A DNA stretch of 5,849 nucleotides, from contig CABURF010000087.1 of the NCBI GenBank assembly GCA_902493755.1, positions 1-5,849 on the forward strand, read 5' to 3'. The notes under the pieces were generated by a model. It saw only the letters and a list, made by a program, of their open reading frames with translations. It did not search any database and had not been told where the DNA came from. Every line of letters begins with the position of its first letter. Within the stretch, counting starts at the first letter, position 1. The position numbers and the translations under genes are program-made. This DNA comes from an uncultured Coriobacteriia bacterium. GTDB taxonomy: Bacteria; Actinomycetota; Coriobacteriia; Coriobacteriales; QAMH01. Positions 1 to 5,426 of this stretch are shown piece by piece.

Positions 1-2564
1 CGGCTGAAACGCTCACCTATGTCGAGCTTGTCTTCGAGCACGCCGGCCGCGAGTATCGCGTGTATCGTGCCCCTGCTCAGACCCGTCCCAAGAAGCGTGG
101 CGAGGGTCTGCGCGAGATTGGCGCGGAGGCCTCTTTCGAGGACGTCACCGGTGGTGTCTCGCTTGCGTCGCGTGATTCGGATGTTACGGATCGGGTGAGT
201 GACCTTCTGGGAATCGATGCAGAGCAGTTCAGTCGCATCGTCATGATCTCGCAGAATGATTTTGCCGCAGTGCTCAATGCCAAGACCAAGGAACGCGAGA
301 CCTTGTTCCGCAAGATATTCGGTACGCAGCCTTATGCGTACATCCAGGACCTTCTCGACGAGAGGCGCCGTCTGCTCGAGACGGACATGAACACTGCACG
401 TACGGGACTCGAAGCGGAAATTGCGCGCATTGCGCCCCCTTGTGATGAAGAGCTCCTCGCCAGATACGACGAGCTCATGGCCATGTCCGACCATGCCGTG
501 CACGCACAAGAGTTCGAAAGCCTGCTCAGGCTTGCGCTCGATGATGAGAACGCGCGTATAGATACGCTCAAGGGAGAGCTTTCGCAGGTTCGGGAAGCCG
601 TGGCTGCAGTCGACACCTCGCTTGGCGCGGCCGAGACGCTCGAAAAGGCACGCACAAGCGCCCGTGAGGCCCGTGAGTGGCTTGATGGCAACGCCGCGCG
701 CATAGCCAATGCCGTTGCCCTGCGCGATGAGCTGGTTGCTCAGGCTCCACAGCGTGATGAGCTGCGAGCGCACCTGCATACGCTCGATGCGTCGCTTGGC
801 GATTACGATGCGCTCGAAACGCAGCGCACGAGGCTCGCCACAATCGAGCGTAACCAGCATACGACGCAGGCTGCGCTCGAGAAGGCGTGCACGCAGCTCG
901 AGCAGTCTCGTGTCAAGCTCGAGGCGGCCCTTACGGAGCAGGCGACGCTTGCGGATATCGAAGTGCGGGTGGCGCGCCATACAGCCATGCGTGAGCGCCT
1001 GGAGGCATCGCAGCGCGAACTCACCGAACTAGAGGCGCTGCGCAAGCGTCAGCTTGTACTCGAAGACGAGCTGCGTGTGCGTCATGGCGAGCTTTCCCAT
1101 GCGGAAGACGCGCTTGCCCATGCGAGTGCGGAGCTGCTCGAGGCCCAGCGCCTCTATAACGCCGATCGCGCGGGTATGCTTGCCGATTCGCTCGAGGAGG
1201 GCGCGCCCTGTCCGGTGTGTGGCTCAATCGAGCATCCGCAGCTCGCGCAGCGCAGCACCGAGGCGCCAAGCGATGCGCAAGTTGAGCAACTTGCCGGTCA
1301 GCTTGACGAGGCACGTGTCCGTCGCGATGAATGCGCCATCCAGGCGGCTTCGGTTTCGGCTCACGTGCAGGCTGGCCGCGATGCGCTCGCCGCACGCGTC
1401 AAGGCATCTCTTGACGAGACGCCCGACGATCTCGAGCATGCGCTGCGTATGCAACTTGACCAGGTTGGCAGCGCGCTTGACGAGCTTGCCGCCGACGAGA
1501 GGGCATGCGCCGCGGATGCAGAACGCCAACGTGAGCTCGGGACGCAGATTGCGAGCATGCGCGATGCAATTGACACGCTCGCCAAGCAAGAACATGAGCT
1601 GCAGGAGCATGTCATGCAGCTCAACCTCGAACTCGCCCAGACCCAGACGAGCTTCGAGACGCGTCTTGCGGCACTTGCGCATTCGAGCAAAAAGGCTGCC
1701 GAGGAGGCGTTGGCGGTCTTGAAAAAACGCCTGGTGCAGATGGAGGATGAGTTCGAGACCGCGCGTGCGGCAGCCGAGAAGCTCGTGCGCACGCAATCCG
1801 AGCAGGAAGCGAAGCTCAAAGCTGCCCACGAGGCGCAAGGAGAGCAGGAAAGTCCTGATCTTGCGGAGCTACGCGAGAGACGTGCCGAGCTCGCGCGACG
1901 CAGCGATGCCCTTGCGAACAAGCTCACGTCCATGCAAACGCTCGTGGCTCGCCATGCGGATTGTCTCGCGGCCCTCGAGCAAGGCGAGAAACATGTCACG
2001 CAGCTCGAGGAGAGCTTCACCTCCATCGATCTGCTCGCGCGCCTGGCCGCAGGCAAGCTTGCGGGCAGTCTAGGCAAGGTTGCCTTTGAGACCTTCGTGC
2101 AGGGCGCTTACTTCGACCAAGTGCTGAATGCGGCAAACGAGCGCTTGCATGTCATGTCGGCAAGCCGCTATAGCCTTGCACACCGTGATGTTGGACGCAA
2201 TAGGCGCTCGATCGCGGGTCTCGAAATCGACGTCCTCGATCGCTACACCGGTTCGATGCGTCCTTCCGAGACGCTTTCCGGCGGTGAGACCTTCCTTGCC
2301 TCGCTTGCGCTCGCGCTCGGCCTTTCGGACGTCATCATGGCGCAGGCTGGCGGCATGTACATCGATGCGATGTTCGTGGACGAGGGCTTTGGTACACTTG
2401 ACGAGGAGACCTGCCAGCTTGCCATCGAGGTGCTCGACAAGCTCAGCTCCGATGACCGCATGATCGGAATCATCAGTCACGTTCCCGATCTCAAGGAGCG
2501 CATCGCCCGTCAGATACAGATCACGAAGACACGCTCGGGCTCCACGCTCGAACTCGTGCTCTAG
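1..2564 (+). CDS. sbcC: SbcC, ATPase subunit of the SbcCD DNA exo/endonuclease (5' partial)
   Basis: This is the SMC/Rad50-type ATPase that pairs with the nuclease SbcD to process hairpins and blocked DNA ends in the cytoplasm. The reading frame is open from base 3 to the TAG at 2562-2564 (about 853 residues seen). An in-frame GTG at 60 is not the true start, because family-like sequence continues upstream of it (V-E-L-V-F-E-H-A-G-R-E-Y-R-V, then R-P-K-K-R-G-E-G). Visible in order: a Q-loop region M-I-S-Q-N-D-F (243-263); a long coiled coil rich in Glu, Ala, Leu and Arg; the zinc hook C-P-V-C (1209-1220) near the middle; a second coiled-coil arm; the ABC signature L-S-G-G-E (2274-2288); Walker B and D-loop F-V-D-E-G-F-G-T-L-D (2373-2402); and the switch His in I-S-H-V (2478-2480). 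Walker A and roughly the first 90 residues lie upstream. By family habit sbcD should be just upstream, but it is not in view. The Q-loop has Asn where Gly is usual. Confidence 0.95.
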   Translation, partial: AETLTYVELVFEHAGREYRVYRAPAQTRPKKRGEGLREIGAEASFEDVTGGVSLASRDSDVTDRVSDLLGIDAEQFSRIVMISQNDFAAVLNAKTKERETLFRKIFGTQPYAYIQDLLDERRRLLETDMNTARTGLEAEIARIAPPCDEELLARYDELMAMSDHAVHAQEFESLLRLALDDENARIDTLKGELSQVREAVAAVDTSLGAAETLEKARTSAREAREWLDGNAARIANAVALRDELVAQAPQRDELRAHLHTLDASLGDYDALETQRTRLATIERNQHTTQAALEKACTQLEQSRVKLEAALTEQATLADIEVRVARHTAMRERLEASQRELTELEALRKRQLVLEDELRVRHGELSHAEDALAHASAELLEAQRLYNADRAGMLADSLEEGAPCPVCGSIEHPQLAQRSTEAPSDAQVEQLAGQLDEARVRRDECAIQAASVSAHVQAGRDALAARVKASLDETPDDLEHALRMQLDQVGSALDELAADERACAADAERQRELGTQIASMRDAIDTLAKQEHELQEHVMQLNLELAQTQTSFETRLAALAHSSKKAAEEALAVLKKRLVQMEDEFETARAAAEKLVRTQSEQEAKLKAAHEAQGEQESPDLAELRERRAELARRSDALANKLTSMQTLVARHADCLAALEQGEKHVTQLEESFTSIDLLARLAAGKLAGSLGKVAFETFVQGAYFDQVLNAANERLHVMSASRYSLAHRDVGRNRRSIAGLEIDVLDRYTGSMRPSETLSGGETFLASLALALGLSDVIMAQAGGMYIDAMFVDEGFGTLDEETCQLAIEVLDKLSSDDRMIGIISHVPDLKERIARQIQITKTRSGSTLELVL

Positions 2565-2570
2565 GGGAGA
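2562..2570 (+). promoter_or_regulatory. Ribosome binding site of trmL, overlapping the sbcC stop
   Basis: The purine-rich TAGGGGAGA begins with the sbcC stop codon TAG and ends eight bases before the trmL ATG. The overlap of stop codon and Shine-Dalgarno, with only 14 bases between the genes, supports co-transcription and possibly translational coupling. It also supports the ATG at 2579 as the start. Confidence 0.7.
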
Positions 2571-2578
2571 TATACAGC

Positions 2579-3097
2579 ATGCTCAACGTCGTCTTGTTTC
2601 AGCCCGAGATACCCGCCAATACGGGAACCATCGGCCGCTCCTGCGTTCTCACCAACACGCGCCTGCATCTCATAGGTCCGCTCGGTTTCTCGCTCGACGA
2701 CCGCATGGTGCGTCGCAGCGGCATGGGATACTGGCATGAGATCGACTTGCTCACCTACGACGGCTACGATGACTTCCTTGCTCGAAATCCTGATGCGAAT
2801 CTCTGGATGTTCACGAAGCGTGCGGATGCGTACTATCACGAGGTTTCCTATGCGGATGGCGACTATCTCATGTTTGGCCGTGAATCCGTTGGCATCGATG
2901 CCGATGTGCTTGCGGCACATCCCGAGCGCTGCCTGCGCATTCCCATGATCGAGCGCGAGGGACTCTCACCCGTCACGACGCCGGGCCCGCTCAGTGACCC
3001 GGCCGATCCCGACGCCGTTTCCCTCAACCTCTCAAACGCGGCAAACATCGTCCTTTTCGAGGCGCTGCGCCAGCTCGGCTTTCCTGGTGTTATCTAG
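2579..3097 (+). CDS. trmL: tRNA (cytidine(34)-2'-O)-methyltransferase, TrmL/YibK family
   Basis: This is a SpoU/TrmH-type SPOUT methyltransferase. Known TrmL enzymes use S-adenosylmethionine to methylate the ribose 2'-OH of wobble nucleotide 34 in certain leucine tRNAs, acting as dimers with a trefoil-knotted active site. Of the 172 residues, the N-terminus M-L-N-V-V-L-F-Q-P-E-I-P-A-N-T-G-T-I-G-R closely matches E. coli TrmL as I recall it. Motif 2 is D-Y-L-M-F-G-R-E-S-V-G-I (about residues 95-106) followed by C-L-R-I-P-M. Motif 3 is S-L-N-L-S-N (148-153) followed by V-L-F-E-A-L-R-Q-L-G-F. E. coli TrmL has 157 residues; the extra length is mostly a Pro/Gly/Asp-rich insert of about 19 residues between I-P-M and S-L-N-L-S-N (about 125-147). 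The Arg that usually precedes S-(L/M)-N-L-S-N is Val here. The ATG is preceded by a good ribosome binding site. Family assignment is firm; the exact tRNA target is inferred. Confidence 0.93.
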   Translation: MLNVVLFQPEIPANTGTIGRSCVLTNTRLHLIGPLGFSLDDRMVRRSGMGYWHEIDLLTYDGYDDFLARNPDANLWMFTKRADAYYHEVSYADGDYLMFGRESVGIDADVLAAHPERCLRIPMIEREGLSPVTTPGPLSDPADPDAVSLNLSNAANIVLFEALRQLGFPGVI

Positions 3098-3114
3098 AAG
3101 CTGCATACGCTAGG

Positions 3115-3146
3115 GGAGAGCATTGGACGCGCTCACCGTTTTTCTT
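3115..3146 (+). terminator. Possible Rho-independent terminator after trmL
   Basis: The left arm GGAGAGC (3115-3121) pairs with GCTCACC (3131-3137) around a 9-base loop. This gives six base pairs with one A-A mismatch. It is followed within two bases by TTTTTCTT (3139-3146). The position, 17 bases after the trmL stop and before a functionally unrelated operon, suits a terminator. The stem is short and interrupted, so it may be weak. Confidence 0.42.
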
Positions 3147-3218
3147 AACCAAAAGACTCTCCACTGAACTAAAGTGGTCAAATTGGCTCTGTCACTTTCG
3201 GCTCGGCCGTCAACATCC
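3147..3218 (+). promoter_or_regulatory. Probable promoter region of the hydrogenase-like operon
   Basis: This is the AT-richer part of the gap between the possible terminator and the ribosome binding site of the next gene, so a promoter for the downstream operon is expected here. Only weak sigma70-like elements are visible: TTAACC (3145-3150) as a -35 and TAAAGT (3170-3175) as a -10, with a long 19-base spacer. A perfect 5-bp inverted repeat, CCACT-(7)-AGTGG at 3161-3177, covers the possible -10 and could be an operator half-site pair or chance. I recognise no binding site of a known regulator. Confidence 0.28.
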
Positions 3219-3228
3219 GGAGGAGGGG
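3219..3228 (+). promoter_or_regulatory. Strong ribosome binding site deciding the ATG start at 3236
   Basis: GGAGGAGGGG is a near-ideal Shine-Dalgarno sequence. It sits 7 bases before the ATG at 3236 and only 4 bases before the TTG at 3233. The spacing and the stronger codon favour the ATG, so the protein begins M-N-I-G-I-A. Confidence 0.75.
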
Positions 3229-3235
3229 TGTCTTG

Positions 3236-4204
3236 ATGAATATCGGAATAGCGACGACGGCGTTTCTTATCCTGTTTCCCGTGCTCGTCGCTCTCGTCTT
3301 GATGTTCGTGCGCAACGACCGTGCGCGTAGCTATATCACCGTTATAGGCGCGCTCGTTATCGCTTGCGGTAGCATCTTCTGTGCGGTGCAGTTCCTGTCA
3401 CCGGAAACTCATGTGTTTCCCGTCAGCGATACCGCCGCGATGGTCATCGATTACGTTGCGCTCGCAATCGAGGTCATCTTGTGCCTCTACATCTTCGTCA
3501 AGGGCGTCTACTACAAGAAGCCGCTTGCCGTCGTGCTCGCCGTTATCCAGCTTGGTCTGGCGACCTATCTCGACCTCGCGGTAGCGCATGACATCACCGT
3601 TGCCAACGAGCTCTACATCGACAACTTCTCGATCATCATGGCGCTCATCATCGGTATCGTCGGCTCGGGCATTATCGTCTACGGTTTGGGCTACATGCGC
3701 GTGCATGAGGCTCACAACGCTGGCTCCGACCGTCGCAACATCTTCTTCTCGGTCATGTTCGCCTTCCTTGGCGCCATGTTCGCAATCGTCTTCTCCAATG
3801 CGCTCACCTGGATGCTTTGCGCATGGGAGATTACCACTGTCTGCTCGTTTGCCCTCATCGGGTACACGCGCACCAAGGAAGCCATCGATAACTCCTTCTT
3901 GCAGATTATGCTCAACCTGATTGGCGGCATCGCATTCTCCATCGCCTTGGTCTGGGTTGGCAGCTTCTACGGCACGATGGAGCTTGATGTATTCATTTCC
4001 ACGACGCTCTCCCTGGCGTCAAGTGGCATGGCATTTGTCACCTATGCGCCCTTGCTGCTATTCTCGCTCGCGGCATTTACCAAGGCGGCCCAGATGCCCT
4101 TCCAGAGCTGGTTGCTCGGCGCCGTCAGCACTGCTGCACTCTTCGACCATGGTCAAGGCCGGCGTCTTCCTCCTCATCAAGATTTCTCCGTGTCTCGGAT
4201 TTAG
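3236..4204 (+). CDS. N-terminal fragment of the EchA/HyfB-like subunit
   Basis: This is the fragment that would be translated from the ATG if nothing corrects the frame: 322 residues, of which about 296 are genuine. Several hydrophobic helices follow a short N-terminus. Family landmarks are Y-I-D-N-F-S-I-I-M near 3616, G-L-G-Y-M-R near 3690, the helix with W-E-I-T-T-V-C-S-F-A-L-I-G-Y whose Glu (codon 3827-3829) corresponds to the conserved TM5 Glu of NuoL, and T-K-A-A-Q-M-P-F-Q-S-W-L-L-G-A whose Lys (4082-4084) corresponds to the conserved TM7 Lys. After residue 296 the reading becomes unrelated (D-H-G-Q-G-R-R-L-P-P) and stops at TAG 4202-4204 in the middle of what should be a membrane core. 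Alone it would lack the second half of the channel and is unlikely to work. Confidence 0.72.
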   Translation: MNIGIATTAFLILFPVLVALVLMFVRNDRARSYITVIGALVIACGSIFCAVQFLSPETHVFPVSDTAAMVIDYVALAIEVILCLYIFVKGVYYKKPLAVVLAVIQLGLATYLDLAVAHDITVANELYIDNFSIIMALIIGIVGSGIIVYGLGYMRVHEAHNAGSDRRNIFFSVMFAFLGAMFAIVFSNALTWMLCAWEITTVCSFALIGYTRTKEAIDNSFLQIMLNLIGGIAFSIALVWVGSFYGTMELDVFISTTLSLASSGMAFVTYAPLLLFSLAAFTKAAQMPFQSWLLGAVSTAALFDHGQGRRLPPHQDFSVSRI

Positions 4205-5426
4205 CATCCCCGGTTTCCTTGTCATGACTGTCGGTATCGCGACCTTCCTGTTCTGCGCGCTTGCGGCCATCAGTCAATCCAACGCAAAGCGCGTGCTCGC
4301 GTATTCGACGATTTCGAACCTTGGTCTCATCGTTGCCTGTGCCGGTGTCGGCACTGATGGCGCGATCTGGGCCGCCATCTTCCTGCTCATCTTCCATGCA
4401 GTTGCCAAGTCGCTGCTTTTCCTGTGCGTGGGCACTGCCGAGCATCACATCGGCAGCCGCAATATCGAGGACATGGACGACCTTTTCGAGCGCATGCCGC
4501 GCCTTGCCCGTCTCATGGCCATCGGCATAATGGGCATGTTCATCGCACCCTTCGGCATGCTTGTTTCGAAATGGGCGGCCTTGCAATCCTTCGCGCAATC
4601 CGAGAACGTCATCCTGCTCGTTCTGCTCGTCTTCGGATCAGCTGCGACCTTCATGTTCTGGACCAAATGGCTCGGCAAGATCCTTGCCATCGCCAACAAC
4701 GATGCTCAGGATGTCGAGCTCACCGTCTTTCGCAGCGAATGGGCGAGTCTTGGCCTCATGACCGTTCTCACCGTTGGCTGCTGCATCGGATTCCCGCTTA
4801 TCTCGGTGTCCGTCGTAGCTCCGTACCTGCAGACCATGTTCGGTGTTGCCTCGAATGCCATACCCATCGGCGACTTGTGGATCATGGCGGTCATCGCGCT
4901 TGTCATTGCCATCATCTTCCTCGGCTTCTCCGGAAACACCAAGAAGCGCATTGCGCCGGTTTATCTCTCGGGTGTTGGCGTGGATGAGAACGCCCGCACC
5001 TTCCGCAATTCCTTTAACGGGGTTAGCACCGCCACGCAGCGCAACTGGTACATGAACGACATCTTCGGCGAACGCAAGATGGTGCTCATCGGCATTGTCA
5101 TTTCCCTTACGCTTATCTTCAGTTCCTTTGCTTTCGTCGTGCAGTCGGCAGCTGCCGAAAAAGACACGCTTGTGGGGATTTCCGCAGCGCATGATTCCTA
5201 CGAGGGTAGCCTCTGGGAGCAGAACAACATCGACTTCACCACCTACCAGCAATACTACGAGTACTACCGTCAGTCTTGGGAACAGAACAAGGACGCCTTC
5301 AAGGAGATAGGCATCGAGGACATGGATGACCTCATGGATACGCTTTTCATCCAGATGTTCGTCCAGAGCTCGTCTTCGGATGCACAGGGCTCCGGTAGCT
5401 CGAGCAGTGAAGGGGGGAACCAGTAA
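4122..5426 (+). CDS. C-terminal fragment of the EchA/HyfB-like subunit
   Basis: This fragment lies one frame on from the N-terminal part, with about 434 residues from the junction. It opens with S-A-L-L-H-S-S-T-M-V-K-A-G-V-F-L-L, the conserved helix with channel His and Lys. Next come S-N-A-K-R-V-L-A-Y-S-T-I-S-N-L-G, then F-H-A-V-A-K-S-L-L-F-L with its channel Lys, and T-K-W-L-G-K. The last membrane helix is at about 5085-5148. A tail of about 90 residues follows. It is acidic and rich in Tyr, Gln and Asn, and ends in a Ser/Gly run (5364-5423). The first in-frame ATG after the junction is at 4149, with no Shine-Dalgarno before it, so independent translation looks unlikely. The open frame continues upstream to 3921, but that part is a shadow of the N-terminal coding frame. 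The stop TAA shares its last A with the next ATG. Confidence 0.72.
   Translation, partial: PSALLHSSTMVKAGVFLLIKISPCLGFSIPGFLVMTVGIATFLFCALAAISQSNAKRVLAYSTISNLGLIVACAGVGTDGAIWAAIFLLIFHAVAKSLLFLCVGTAEHHIGSRNIEDMDDLFERMPRLARLMAIGIMGMFIAPFGMLVSKWAALQSFAQSENVILLVLLVFGSAATFMFWTKWLGKILAIANNDAQDVELTVFRSEWASLGLMTVLTVGCCIGFPLISVSVVAPYLQTMFGVASNAIPIGDLWIMAVIALVIAIIFLGFSGNTKKRIAPVYLSGVGVDENARTFRNSFNGVSTATQRNWYMNDIFGERKMVLIGIVISLTLIFSSFAFVVQSAAAEKDTLVGISAAHDSYEGSLWEQNNIDFTTYQQYYEYYRQSWEQNKDAFKEIGIEDMDDLMDTLFIQMFVQSSSSDAQGSGSSSSEGGNQ
5411..5417 (+). promoter_or_regulatory. Ribosome binding site of the NuoH-like gene, inside the upstream gene's end
   Basis: AGGGGGG ends 8 bases before the ATG at 5426. It lies within the last codons of the upstream gene, where it encodes part of the Glu-Gly-Gly-Asn ending. 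With the TAATG stop/start overlap, this points to translational coupling of the two membrane subunits. Confidence 0.6.

Larger units (their letters stand above)
3236..5426 (+). pseudogene. Proton-channel (NuoL/HyfB/EchA-like) subunit of an energy-converting hydrogenase-type complex, interrupted by a frame change
   Basis: When both parts are joined this is one antiporter-like membrane protein of about 730 residues, of the Proton_antipo_M family. Such subunits move protons or sodium ions across the cytoplasmic membrane, coupled to redox chemistry in Ech/Hyf hydrogenases and complex I. The first frame carries family sequence up to L-L-G-A (4112-4123). The next frame carries it from S-A-L-L-H-S-S-T-M-V-K-A-G (4125 on) to the TAA at 5424. 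At the junction the usual M-V-A-P-T-P-V is absent, so about 17 or 20 bases seem lost (any loss must leave remainder 2 when divided by 3). Sequence on both sides is well conserved with no other stops, so the lesion is either recent or an assembly error. Following by one base is a NuoH-like gene, the order seen in ech and hyf operons. Whether the complex is a hydrogenase cannot be told from this window. The call of a broken gene rests on family knowledge, not on an alignment I could run. Confidence 0.8.

Noticed and set aside
60..62. GTG as the start of the first gene.
   Set aside because: The frame is open upstream to the window edge with SbcC-like sequence, and the essential Walker A motif must lie further upstream. 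It is an internal Val codon.
1224..2077. Overlapping minus-strand open frames of 204 and 238 codons within sbcC.
   Set aside because: They lie wholly within the SbcC coiled coil. Their low-complexity Ser/Arg/Ala or Leu/Arg composition is what reverse reading of Glu/Ala/Leu-rich codons gives.
3233..3235. TTG at 3233 as the start of the antiporter-like gene.
   Set aside because: The neighbouring ATG at 3236 has better spacing from the strong ribosome binding site and is the stronger start codon.
4112..4204. Programmed ribosomal frameshifting joining the two parts of the antiporter-like gene.
   Set aside because: No slippery heptamer or clear stimulatory structure is visible, and a shift would not restore the missing M-V-A-P-T-P-V residues. 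A deletion or assembly defect explains more.
4149..5426. Independent start of the C-terminal half at ATG 4149 (a genuine split gene).
   Set aside because: No Shine-Dalgarno precedes it, and the ATG lies inside a conserved membrane helix (T-M-V-K-A-G), so it is an internal Met.
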